From: a virus
Direction: 5' to 3' (one strand)
IMG/VR virus record: IMGVR_UViG_3300036398_003678
Span: 1 to 64,000 of that record
Length of the DNA: 64,000 bases
Below are positions 41,320-50,683 of the stretch, in pieces. Both the position numbers and the translations under genes were made by a program. Each line of letters begins with the position of its first letter. Positions within the stretch are counted from its first letter, which is position 1. The notes under the pieces were generated by a model that did not search any database, was not told the origin of the DNA, and saw only the letters and a list, made by a program, of their open reading frames with translations.

Positions 41320-41771
41320 ATAAAAATATAATAGGTTTTGTATTATTACATTTAGATGGTCGTCAATCCGAGGAAATAATAGAATCATTGCGTCATCTTA
41401 TGAACGTGCGACCAGATTTAAATATTCTAATATTTAATAGCTATAATAATATAGACACAAAAAATATTCCAGTATTACATATAAATCAAGCGAAATTTTT
41501 TCGAGGAGATTTATTTGTTTTTGACATAGTAGGTTTAATGATATCAGTGTCCTCATATTGCGCTAAAAATATATATTATTATGCGCAAAATATTCCGTGG
41601 ATGACCGATACCTCTACAAAATTTAGTTTTTGGTCTGAACTACTAGAAAATGATAGGGTAAAAATTATAGCACAAACCCCGGACATAGCTACTATATATA
41701 GTAATATATGGAAAAATCCAACCGCAGTATTAGGAGATCTTAATCCAAATGAGTTATGCAAAATCTTATAG
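41316..41771 (+). CDS. Hypothetical protein ending the glycosyltransferase run, 151 aa
   Basis: The protein is unrecognised. It has I-I-G-F-V-L-L-H-L-D-G at the start, N-I-Y-Y-Y-A-Q-N-I-P-W-M in the middle and V-K-I-I-A-Q-T-P-D-I-A-T-I-Y at the end. The pattern of strands and helices could be half of a GT-B fold. It overlaps the upstream gene by 4 bp and the next by 23 bp. Confidence 0.48.
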   Translation: MNKNIIGFVLLHLDGRQSEEIIESLRHLMNVRPDLNILIFNSYNNIDTKNIPVLHINQAKFFRGDLFVFDIVGLMISVSSYCAKNIYYYAQNIPWMTDTSTKFSFWSELLENDRVKIIAQTPDIATIYSNIWKNPTAVLGDLNPNELCKIL

Positions 41772-42561
41772 TTCTTTATCGGACAGCGATAAAAAAAAGC
41801 TAATAACTGATTTATATATCAAAAAACAAAAAAGCTTTGCTGATGTTGCGGAACAATTAGGTACATACGCAAATAAGGTGCGTAGAGATGCAAAAAAACT
41901 AGGTATTAAAATTAGAGATAAATCTGCCGCTCAACAAAACGCATTACAGACAGGTAAGCATAAACACCCAACCCTAGGAACATCTAGATCAGAAACAACT
42001 AAGTCAAAAATAGGAATGGGTCTAATAAAGTCTTGGGAAGGAATGGACGATATATCTAAACAAAAAATTATCAAACAAAAAAAAGACCAGTGGGAAAACT
42101 TATCTGATGACAAAAAAAGCAATATGATTAAAAAAGCTAATGAGGCAGTTAGGTTGTCTAGTAAGAGGGGTTCCAAATTAGAAAACCATATTTTAGAATA
42201 TCTTATTGGTAAAGGCTGGCGTGTTGATTTTCACAAAGAACAAGTTTTGTCAAACACAAAGTTGCAGATCGATCTTTTTCTACCTACTATGAACACAGCA
42301 ATAGAGGTTGACGGCCCTTCTCATTTTCAACCGGTTTGGGGCGAAGAAACTTTGGCTAAAAATATAAAATACGATCAAAAAAAAGAAGGACTCCTAATAG
42401 GAAAAGGATACGTATTAATTAGGATAAAGCAAACCAAAGATTTTTCAAAAACTAGAGCCAATCTTGTGTGCGAGGCTTTAGAAAAAATCTTAAAAAGTAT
42501 TGATAACAAATTTCCAAGTATAGAAGATAGAATTATAGCAATAAAGGACACTCATGAGTAA
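41749..42561 (+). CDS. HTH plus Vsr/DUF559-like endonuclease, possible homing nuclease
   Basis: The 270-residue protein has an N-terminal helix-turn-helix (F-A-D-V-A-E-Q-L-G-T-Y-A-N-K-V-R-R, about residues 26-42), then a segment with S-R-S-E-T-T-K-S-K-I-G like the NUMOD3 DNA-binding repeats of homing nucleases. A C-terminal nuclease core follows (I-D-L-F-L-P and A-I-E-V-D-G-P-S-H-F, about 172-196; K-Y-D-Q-K-K-E-G-L-L-I-G-K-G). Vsr-like (EDxHD) homing nucleases are known from phage introns. No intron is visible, so it may be free-standing or a recombination nuclease. Confidence 0.7.
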   Translation: MSYAKSYSSLSDSDKKKLITDLYIKKQKSFADVAEQLGTYANKVRRDAKKLGIKIRDKSAAQQNALQTGKHKHPTLGTSRSETTKSKIGMGLIKSWEGMDDISKQKIIKQKKDQWENLSDDKKSNMIKKANEAVRLSSKRGSKLENHILEYLIGKGWRVDFHKEQVLSNTKLQIDLFLPTMNTAIEVDGPSHFQPVWGEETLAKNIKYDQKKEGLLIGKGYVLIRIKQTKDFSKTRANLVCEALEKILKSIDNKFPSIEDRIIAIKDTHE

Positions 42562-43294
42562 GAATAAAAAAAACGACTCTGTTCATACAGAAGAAAAAAC
42601 CGCTGTCCAAGAAAATGTGGTCAAAAAACCATCCATAGGAGATCTGGAATGGACCGAATATGTATTAGGCCTTTTGTCTGATGATGAAAAAATAAGCGGC
42701 AACCCTACCACCGACGGATTACGTAGAGTATTTGAAGAAGCGATGAGCTGTAAAATAATATCTTCTAATACACAGGTGGTACAATCCCCGAGTCCAGACA
42801 ATGAGAAAAGGGCTACCGTGGTACACTCTCTAACATACGTTTTAAATCCTGGCCACCAGGACAAGCCAGATTTAAATACTGTCTGTGTAGACGGCGCCGC
42901 AGACGTTTATTGGGGCAATTGCGACAAGATCTACCGTAATCATCCTGTGGCCGTAGCCGAAACCAGGGCAGAAGGTAGGGCGCTTAGAAGAGCCCTAAGA
43001 TTAAGAAAGGTGGTAGCAGCTGAAGAATTAGCTCAAGAAATAGAGGATCATCCCGATAGTAATACTGTTTCAAAAATAACAAATAATCAAATTAATTTTG
43101 TTGACGTTATGGCCCAAAGGCTTAATATAAACGTATCAAAAGTATTAGAGTCAAATGGCATAAAATACGATAATGTCTATGATATGCCTCACGAAGATGC
43201 TGTTAAATTAATTAGAATGTTATCAAAGTATCAGCAGGATATATCCTTGATCACACAAGACCTATTCGGCTATGCTACAACATGGAAAGAATAA
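42554..43294 (+). CDS. Putative Rad52-like single-strand annealing protein
   Basis: The 246-residue protein has V-H-S-L-T-Y-V-L-N-P-G near residue 95 and V-A-V-A-E-T-R-A-E-G-R-A-L-R-R-A-L-R-L (broken to fit, about 133-151). This resembles the A-E-T-R-A-x-G-R-A-L-R motif of Rad52-type phage annealing proteins. The C-terminus is a helical tail. A strand-annealing function would match the nearby nucleases. The call rests on this motif and location. It overlaps the upstream nuclease gene by 8 bp. Confidence 0.55.
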   Translation: MSKNKKNDSVHTEEKTAVQENVVKKPSIGDLEWTEYVLGLLSDDEKISGNPTTDGLRRVFEEAMSCKIISSNTQVVQSPSPDNEKRATVVHSLTYVLNPGHQDKPDLNTVCVDGAADVYWGNCDKIYRNHPVAVAETRAEGRALRRALRLRKVVAAEELAQEIEDHPDSNTVSKITNNQINFVDVMAQRLNINVSKVLESNGIKYDNVYDMPHEDAVKLIRMLSKYQQDISLITQDLFGYATTWKE

Positions 43295-43295
43295 T

Positions 43296-43634
43296 ATGAA
43301 AGTTATATATAAAGCAAGCGATAAACTACAGTTCGAGCTTGAGGGAGCGGGACAAAAAGAAATCTTCAAAGAGCTAGCACTGATACAAGAAATCTTTTCG
43401 GAAGAGAAGTGCGGCTTGTGTCAAAGCACCAACCTAAGATTCATAGTACGTTCTGTGGAAGGCAACGATTACTATGAATTAAGATGTGCTGATTGTGGAG
43501 CAATTCTAGCATTCGGACAGCACAAAAAGGGAGGCACCCTATTTCCCAAAAGAAAAGATGATGACGGCAATTGGTTGCCAAATAAGGGGTGGCACAAATA
43601 CCAAAAAGAAGAGTCTCAAAAAACTAAAAAATAG
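43296..43634 (+). CDS. Zinc-ribbon protein, 112 aa
   Basis: The start at 43296 follows the upstream stop by one base and has GAAAGAA upstream; an in-frame opening at 43272 overlaps. The protein carries C-G-L-C (about residues 40-43) and C-A-D-C-G (about 67-71), a zinc ribbon, then a Lys-rich tail with G-N-W-L-P-N-K-G-W-H-K-Y. It is the last gene of the + strand block. Proteins like this are common in phages next to annealing proteins. Confidence 0.68.
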   Translation: MKVIYKASDKLQFELEGAGQKEIFKELALIQEIFSEEKCGLCQSTNLRFIVRSVEGNDYYELRCADCGAILAFGQHKKGGTLFPKRKDDDGNWLPNKGWHKYQKEESQKTKK

Positions 43635-43638
43635 TTTT
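43620..43638. terminator. Possible bidirectional AT-rich terminator between convergent blocks
   Basis: AAAACTA (43620-43626) and TAGTTTT (43632-43638) pair across an AAAAA loop, with A- and T-runs on each side. It spans the stop of the last + gene and lies 9 bp from the stop of the giant - gene. The stem is AT-rich and weak, so the call is tentative. Confidence 0.4.
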
Positions 43639-43646
43639 ATTGAAAT

Positions 43647-46600
43647 TTAACCATTTGCTGGTGGCGAAGCCGGGGCCTGCGGAGGATCTGTGGCATCATA
43701 TTCATATGGAATCCACTCCCAAGGCTCCTTGGTTTCTGTCATAATACTATTCTTGTTTTCTACTCCGTCTACGCTACCAAAAAATGCCCTATAAATCATT
43801 TCATTCTGCATTTTGTATCCATCTGGTGGGTTAACATATCTACCAGTATTTTTATCTAAACATACCCAGCAATCAAACCCCCACTGCGTTTCTCCTCCCA
43901 ATCCTCTGCCGGGCGTGGTTTTACCTAATTGTCCTAACCAATTAGGCTGATATCTATCATAATGCTGATCATATTCTTTATATTTTCTAGGAATACGTAT
44001 AAATCTAATTTTAATATTATCTGCATTATTAACGTCTATAACGTCGCCAAGACGAACCTCTGTTCTTGGTTTTCTAGCGTTGCTGGGTATATCGTATTTC
44101 TCGAAAATAGCAACCAATGTATCTAAATGAGAGGAATCTCCCTCTCCGCCATTGAGCCACATATATCTTTCTGTAAATGTAATATCCGTGCTACCAATTT
44201 GTATCTCTTGCCAGCTTGATACCCCTGGTGCCGCAGCCAAATCCCTGCTTCTGCCACCAGTTAAGGAGTATATAGTTTTACCAGGGCCTTCAGAGCTTAC
44301 ATCCTCGTCCCCGCCAGTTATAGAAGCGGTTTCCGGGCATACTTGTTGATTTTCTTTTCCTAATATACCTACTCCATTAATATTTGCGCTATTAGGTATA
44401 CAATTATATTTTACTTCTTTCATAATTTTAGTTGTCATATCTGTTGCTAGTGAACACTTTTGATCTGGGTCTATATGCACCCAAAAATAATCTGTATTAT
44501 AAGAAATTTGTTCGGTTAATTCTCCATCGGCACCAGTCGTCACAGACCTTTGTATTACCGGTAATATTCCCTCGGTATAAAGATTATTGGTATCTCTCAA
44601 CCTAGTCAATGTTTGTAGCTCTTCGTGTCTTTTTTGTATTAGTCTGGAAGTAAACCCTATACGACAATCTTCTTCTACATAATTTGGGGTCAAGCAACTA
44701 GTCGGCTCATCTTCACTAGACAATAAAGCCAGATATGACCCCAAATCAGGAATAGATAGCGCTTTTAGTTCGGTTAGTGTTATATTTGTAGGAAAAGAAT
44801 CCTCCTCTTTTGCTATATTGAGTCTATTTTCAAACGCTTGAGATTTAGTTGTTAAAAAAGCTATTCTAGTATTTATAGTATTAATTGTATTCGCATCTAG
44901 CTTATTTTGAGGCTGATTAAAAATAAAATCATTAGCTATAGATATGGTTCCAGTATCCGGTACTTCCGAACTACTTTTAAATCTATCTAGTCTTAGATCT
45001 ATAAAGGCATAAGAGGTGTTAAATTTGTAAAATGGAGCTATTTGCTCCTCTTTAATTTTTAAAAGTTTTTCCGCACTATCTTTTAAGCACGGGTCGCAAT
45101 CTTCCAAATCTGGCTCTAGAAAAGAGATATATGCTTTAAGATCTGGAATAAACATTATTTCAACTTGCGACACTGGTATAGAAGCATCAATAGCGTGTAA
45201 TCTTGCTTTTAAAGCGTCTTCGTCTGTAATGTTTTTTCTAGCGGTCTCTTTCTGTTTTTTCAGGTTATCTATCTGTTGCAGTAGTTGTGGTGACGGTTTA
45301 CCCAGTAAAACATACTGCTTAAGTAATCCTCTTTGTTCAGTATCTATTGACCAAGGAAAGCCCCTTATAGTGTTATTGCGTGTAGGAGACGCAATATTTT
45401 CTAAATTGATATCTAAATTATTGACTTTTATAGAATCAAATCTAAATAAAAATTTATGTTTATGATTAATATTTTCATAAATAGGTTCTATATGATTCTG
45501 ATCGAATAAATAAGACAAAGTATTTTCCCTAATATTCTCTACTCCTCTACCATATGAGCCCTCTCCAAATGCGCTAAAGTGTCTATCTGGTGTTTTTCTT
45601 GGTGTCTGAGATTTCTCTAAGCCCCATATATTGATAGGAGTTGCACCCCCTATCGTAGTATAGTCATTTTTAAAAATGATCAAGGTGTCTTGATTGTCTT
45701 CTGGTTTAGTAAAATACGATGCATCATTTATGTTAGTATTGAGTTTAAATACCGTGTATTCTTTATTGTTAATAGATATTAAAGCTTTAGAAGCTATTGT
45801 TCTATTAACCATTCTGTTTGCGTCTGTTGTCGTGGGACTAGAAATACTAATGGTATCATTAGTGTCAAAAAGATAATACGCCCTTGGGCCATAGATCTTT
45901 ATAACAGACTTATTCCCTATTAAATCTGTAGAGGTAAAGCCTCCACTAAACCCAACCACCGCATTATCAACAATATACTTGTGCTTGAATAGGCTGTCGG
46001 CCCAGTCGGAGGCGCTAGGTAAAAACTCTGCGTCAGATTCTGCGAAGAACTGAAAATCAAAATGAGATAAAAAAGGTATATTATTTTTTTTGAGCTTAAT
46101 ATATGAATACTGATTATTTTGCAGAGTATGGCAGTTGTCGTATCTAAAAATAGGTAGTTCTGTTTTATACCAAACATTACCGTCGTTACTAATCGCCACG
46201 AGCGCTTTGTCTGAGGCCCCAAATGGTCGTCTAGAATATCTTCCTACTTGTGTTTTACGTTGTTGTATTTCTGTAAGATTAGAGGCTCTATTTTGAGCAA
46301 AAAAATCATAAATAGCACCATACCCAGTACTAGGATCTCCAGTAAAAACCGAACCGCCACCACCATAGACTGGCGTCATGGCTGTTATAATCTGTAATAT
46401 TGCCCAGGTGGGGAATTCCACCATATTAAATCTCGTAGCCGTGGTTAATTCTGGTTCTTTATAAGCACAAAAATTCGAATTATCAAGATAATTATATGGA
46501 GCATTTAAATTTACTTGTGGAATAAGATGTTTGCGGTCCTTGAAATTTGCTATAAAACTGCTGCCGTTGGTAAAAGTTGGGTCTTGATTTTTACGATCAA

Positions 46601-49600
46601 ATAGACCAATGGGATCAGTTGGCTCTGATCTAGTAGTCTTATCTGTATGTATTATGAGATCCCAAGAACACAAGGCATTGCTTAATATACCTGGTTTTAC
46701 TTTATCTGTGACCCCTTTCATACCCAGCAAAGTAGCATTCCATGGATTCATATCTCTTACAATAAAATTGTCTTCATAGTCCCATATTCCTACATAAAGC
46801 GCAAACGTTGTGTCTTTGAGTGGTAAGCCATTAAATTTATGCAGGCAGGCTTCTTTGGGAATAAGTCCGTTCTTAACCATTGAAGACCTATATATCGAAC
46901 ACGCAGCATCGTCGTACCCATTAGGAGTGAGCGTGGGCTTAATCTTGTGGTTTTGAGTATATGTTTGATTATTCTTAAATAAAACTTCACTGTTGATTTT
47001 ATTAGGATTACCACCCATATCCAAAGAAGTATTATCCGAAAATGTTATACTATAATTATAAGTATAGTCTTCAATATAGTCTCTGTTTAATAAATATAGT
47101 CGCCTGGTACTAGGATCAGGATTAGCGTTCATATTAATCAATGCCGTCCTGTACGCTGCTAAATCGGCAAATTGTGATCCTACTGTGGATATATCTATCT
47201 GATTTGGATTATCAAGTATATCTGTGGTATTATTGATTCCAGACCACGCGGCATTCGAAGCTTCTAGCCAAACTACCATATGTTTAATATTTGGATAGTT
47301 TAAGTTATTAATTCTAACTTCAATATCCCTAATCGTTAACGAATCTATATCCGGCCTATCGATCCCATAAACCACTGCGTTATTAGTAATATCACAAGTC
47401 ATATCTGCTAAGCCAGCATTTAAAATATCTACATGGTACTCATCAGACATATATTCGTAAGCATCGCTCGAACTTCTATATCCAAGATTATTATCATGAC
47501 CAGTATAATCGCTATAAGGAACCCCGCTTCTGTTTGTAATATAGATAGCTGATCTTTTATAACTAGGAGCAAGTTGCTTGTCGTGATAATAAGAAGCTTT
47601 TAAACCATATATACCTAGGCCTTTAAAAACGAATGTATTTTTTTTATCCATCTTCCATTTTAATACAGAATTTTTATTTTTATGCTGCTGATACAGACTG
47701 TCGTTGGCCAAAGACGACAGGGCTGTATCCTGAGAATTCGGTGAAGGTATCCATCCTAAACGAGGATGGAAAGTTCCTTTACTAAAAATAATATCTCCCG
47801 AGCTGTTAATATTTAAATATTTTTTATGACATAAGATATTATCGGGTGTTTCAAAATTATGCTTAGTTAGCAATACCGGCATCGTACCGCTTGGAGCCGG
47901 ATGATACGGGATAGTAATACCCAGACTATTGACGACCTTTTGATCATATCCCCCATATGCCTTAACTGGGGGCGCAAACTTCATGGAGGTGCGAGGATCA
48001 TCAAAATTAACAATAATATCTCCAGATGGGGCCACAGTAGGGGTTTCGTGCCTAGCAAAAAACCTATTCAAAGTACGAGCCAGCCCTCTTCGTCTTCGAT
48101 AGTATCCGGAAGTTCCTGTAGGCCTACTTCCTAATTTGGTCGGAGAAGCATATAAAAGATCTATTAACAAAGAATTACAATTAGTATATTTATCAGATCC
48201 GTCTCTTATATGCTCTAATATCATATTGTCTATATATATTATGGTATTGTTAGGTTTGATAGTAAACGTTAACGGTTTATTATTTATGGAGTTATTTTTT
48301 TTAACCCCAAAATAAGGCCCAGTATCTTGAAGCTTTACCATACCAGGCACACTAAAGTCTCCTGTGGTACCTATCACGTTAGGGGCTAATGGGACTATAG
48401 CATAAGAATCTGATTTTAATGGCCAAAACAAACCTTGTTTACCAAGAGCAAACTGACTCAAGTTACAACACATTGTTTTTAGTATGTCGTTTGGAATAGT
48501 GTTTTCAGAATCTGCGCCTACTGGAAGATTGGCTGGAAATTCATCAATACGGCTAGATATATCTATGGCTTCGCTGGGAACAATTTTTCCTGGCTCGTAC
48601 TCACCAGCACTATTAGCAACATAAATAGTTAGTGTGTCAGTTTGCGTATCGAAAGGAGAGAACATGGTCATTCTAACAACATATTTTCCTGTGCTGCGAA
48701 TCCAAATTTTCGGCATTTCGTCTGTTGTTGTTTTTTGTTTGATTGTATATGCGCATTTTCCCTTAATATTAGGGTCTATAGCACAATTACTAAACCTTAA
48801 ACAATCAGGACCTTCGACCTGTTCCCAAAAAGCTCTATTTCTATAATTAGTAAAATTTTGTGTTTGATCAACACCCCCTACGAAAAATGATTTTTCAGTA
48901 ACTATAGCCGGGGGCGACTGCGTAAAGTCCCAACGCAGATCATCATCTGATAATGTTATTTTGATAGAGGGTCCAAGGTCAAGTGCGGGAGAAGTACCAA
49001 AATCTCCAGGTCCTCCTACGTTATATACGGCGCCAAGTGGAGACCTGGTAATATCTGCTAAAGGTAATAACTTATTATTTAGTTCTTGTTCCGGAGCATC
49101 TACTGCATTAGATCCGGTATTATCTAATAAGATTTCACTGGTATTTCTTGTAAAATTAGTTTCTAGTTCTAGTCCTTGACATTCTATTTTTTCATTATTA
49201 TATAAAATAAGTCTCCATGTTTGATCTGGGCCTAGGTCTTCAAAATTATTGTGTCTTAAAGTTTTATCGCAAAAAGACCTCCATAATCTTCTGCAACTAA
49301 AATTGGGGCCATCTGGCATTAGATGTTTATATGAAACATTAGTATCTGAGGTTATCCTAAGATGAGCAGGATACTTGTTAATGATTCGTTTGAATAAATC
49401 TTTTTTTGATGTAACTAATGAAGAAGATAGTGAACCGACAAAGGTGGCGTTACTACTAAGGTTTTTATATCTTACCATAATTTGATACAGTAATTTAGCA
49501 AATAGCGTTATTTCTTTATTTATATCCACTGTTGTCATGGTTAAATTAGCGGCTATATCGGTATTTAAAAAAGTGGATAGTAGCTGCTGTATTTCTGGAT

Positions 49601-50681
49601 GATACAAAAGATCTAGTGATACTCGATCAATTGTTGGTGCCGTGGCCAAAAAATAAGATAATTTACGCAAGGCCTTGGCTTTATCTTTAGGTAATGAGCT
49701 TCCATTAGCTAGTTTTATTTGGGCGGCTGTTAATCTGTGATATATGCTATTAGCCTTATAAAACAATGAGGGGCTAAGATAAGTGTGGGTGCAGATACCA
49801 GAGGAAAAATCCTCTTTTTGTCGTCTTTTATTCAAAGAGTAAGAGTAAGCCTCTCCGTCTGCTATCCATAATCTATCATTGGACCTCTGGCCGTCAGTCG
49901 TTAAACCCATAATTGTTTCAGTATGTACTTTAAATAAGGGATTAAGAGTTGCGAGGTCTTCAACTTTAGATAAATTAAAAACAGATTGTTCAGAATTAAA
50001 GGTCATATTAGCACTACTACTAATTTCTGTACTAGATCCAATAATACTATTATCTTTATGCGGCAAGAGCAGGGTGGAGTCGTTCTTTTTAATCAGGATG
50101 TCATTTGTGGATATGTTTACGGAGCGACCATTATCCGTATAAGACAATGCCTGATTGCAAACCACAGGATATCCATTTGGTATATTTTTAATAGAAACAT
50201 GTGTTGAATAAATATTATTAGACTCTAATCTATACCAACACATTATACTATAATCTATATTATATGAAATGTCGTTAGAGTGGGTGTACCAATCAGAACT
50301 TAATTTAGTATTAGCATTATTAATGATCCAATTTTTATATTCTCCACGAAAACTAATAAAGTCTTCTATACCAAAAATTTTCTTTTTATTGGTGCCATAT
50401 CTTTTGATTTCTTTATTTTGTACGTAATTATCGTTAGTTATAAAAATAGGAATCCAGACATCTTTTAATAATTCTGGATCCGATACCCCCAATAAGTTTT
50501 TGCTCTGAGTAATTAGCTCTCTTAGTTGATTAATTTTGAAATCTACATTAGATACTACATTATTATTAAACTTTAAAGATAGCTGATCGTCACTATTTAA
50601 GCCTAATGTGTATGGTAATATATCGTCTATAAAGGCGCTATTATATATGGTACACTGATTAATTTTATCGTCTTTATACAT
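43647..50681 (-). CDS. Giant virion structural protein, 2344 aa
   Basis: The largest gene in the window. Its N-terminal 500 residues are mostly helical and polar. A PKD/Ig-like domain with F-W-E-Q-V-E-G-P-D-C and V-R-M-T-M-F occurs near residues 610-690. A long beta-rich body follows, with helical segments near 1850-2000 carrying heptad-like spacing. Two Cys pairs near the middle of the C-terminal third (D-C-D-P-C, C-L-T) may form disulphides. A good AAGGAG ribosome site precedes the ATG. By size and neighbours it is probably a tail, baseplate or fibre protein, with no enzymatic motif seen. Confidence 0.65.
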   Translation of the reverse strand: MYKDDKINQCTIYNSAFIDDILPYTLGLNSDDQLSLKFNNNVVSNVDFKINQLRELITQSKNLLGVSDPELLKDVWIPIFITNDNYVQNKEIKRYGTNKKKIFGIEDFISFRGEYKNWIINNANTKLSSDWYTHSNDISYNIDYSIMCWYRLESNNIYSTHVSIKNIPNGYPVVCNQALSYTDNGRSVNISTNDILIKKNDSTLLLPHKDNSIIGSSTEISSSANMTFNSEQSVFNLSKVEDLATLNPLFKVHTETIMGLTTDGQRSNDRLWIADGEAYSYSLNKRRQKEDFSSGICTHTYLSPSLFYKANSIYHRLTAAQIKLANGSSLPKDKAKALRKLSYFLATAPTIDRVSLDLLYHPEIQQLLSTFLNTDIAANLTMTTVDINKEITLFAKLLYQIMVRYKNLSSNATFVGSLSSSLVTSKKDLFKRIINKYPAHLRITSDTNVSYKHLMPDGPNFSCRRLWRSFCDKTLRHNNFEDLGPDQTWRLILYNNEKIECQGLELETNFTRNTSEILLDNTGSNAVDAPEQELNNKLLPLADITRSPLGAVYNVGGPGDFGTSPALDLGPSIKITLSDDDLRWDFTQSPPAIVTEKSFFVGGVDQTQNFTNYRNRAFWEQVEGPDCLRFSNCAIDPNIKGKCAYTIKQKTTTDEMPKIWIRSTGKYVVRMTMFSPFDTQTDTLTIYVANSAGEYEPGKIVPSEAIDISSRIDEFPANLPVGADSENTIPNDILKTMCCNLSQFALGKQGLFWPLKSDSYAIVPLAPNVIGTTGDFSVPGMVKLQDTGPYFGVKKNNSINNKPLTFTIKPNNTIIYIDNMILEHIRDGSDKYTNCNSLLIDLLYASPTKLGSRPTGTSGYYRRRRGLARTLNRFFARHETPTVAPSGDIIVNFDDPRTSMKFAPPVKAYGGYDQKVVNSLGITIPYHPAPSGTMPVLLTKHNFETPDNILCHKKYLNINSSGDIIFSKGTFHPRLGWIPSPNSQDTALSSLANDSLYQQHKNKNSVLKWKMDKKNTFVFKGLGIYGLKASYYHDKQLAPSYKRSAIYITNRSGVPYSDYTGHDNNLGYRSSSDAYEYMSDEYHVDILNAGLADMTCDITNNAVVYGIDRPDIDSLTIRDIEVRINNLNYPNIKHMVVWLEASNAAWSGINNTTDILDNPNQIDISTVGSQFADLAAYRTALINMNANPDPSTRRLYLLNRDYIEDYTYNYSITFSDNTSLDMGGNPNKINSEVLFKNNQTYTQNHKIKPTLTPNGYDDAACSIYRSSMVKNGLIPKEACLHKFNGLPLKDTTFALYVGIWDYEDNFIVRDMNPWNATLLGMKGVTDKVKPGILSNALCSWDLIIHTDKTTRSEPTDPIGLFDRKNQDPTFTNGSSFIANFKDRKHLIPQVNLNAPYNYLDNSNFCAYKEPELTTATRFNMVEFPTWAILQIITAMTPVYGGGGSVFTGDPSTGYGAIYDFFAQNRASNLTEIQQRKTQVGRYSRRPFGASDKALVAISNDGNVWYKTELPIFRYDNCHTLQNNQYSYIKLKKNNIPFLSHFDFQFFAESDAEFLPSASDWADSLFKHKYIVDNAVVGFSGGFTSTDLIGNKSVIKIYGPRAYYLFDTNDTISISSPTTTDANRMVNRTIASKALISINNKEYTVFKLNTNINDASYFTKPEDNQDTLIIFKNDYTTIGGATPINIWGLEKSQTPRKTPDRHFSAFGEGSYGRGVENIRENTLSYLFDQNHIEPIYENINHKHKFLFRFDSIKVNNLDINLENIASPTRNNTIRGFPWSIDTEQRGLLKQYVLLGKPSPQLLQQIDNLKKQKETARKNITDEDALKARLHAIDASIPVSQVEIMFIPDLKAYISFLEPDLEDCDPCLKDSAEKLLKIKEEQIAPFYKFNTSYAFIDLRLDRFKSSSEVPDTGTISIANDFIFNQPQNKLDANTINTINTRIAFLTTKSQAFENRLNIAKEEDSFPTNITLTELKALSIPDLGSYLALLSSEDEPTSCLTPNYVEEDCRIGFTSRLIQKRHEELQTLTRLRDTNNLYTEGILPVIQRSVTTGADGELTEQISYNTDYFWVHIDPDQKCSLATDMTTKIMKEVKYNCIPNSANINGVGILGKENQQVCPETASITGGDEDVSSEGPGKTIYSLTGGRSRDLAAAPGVSSWQEIQIGSTDITFTERYMWLNGGEGDSSHLDTLVAIFEKYDIPSNARKPRTEVRLGDVIDVNNADNIKIRFIRIPRKYKEYDQHYDRYQPNWLGQLGKTTPGRGLGGETQWGFDCWVCLDKNTGRYVNPPDGYKMQNEMIYRAFFGSVDGVENKNSIMTETKEPWEWIPYEYDATDPPQAPASPPANG

Positions 50682-50683
50682 AA

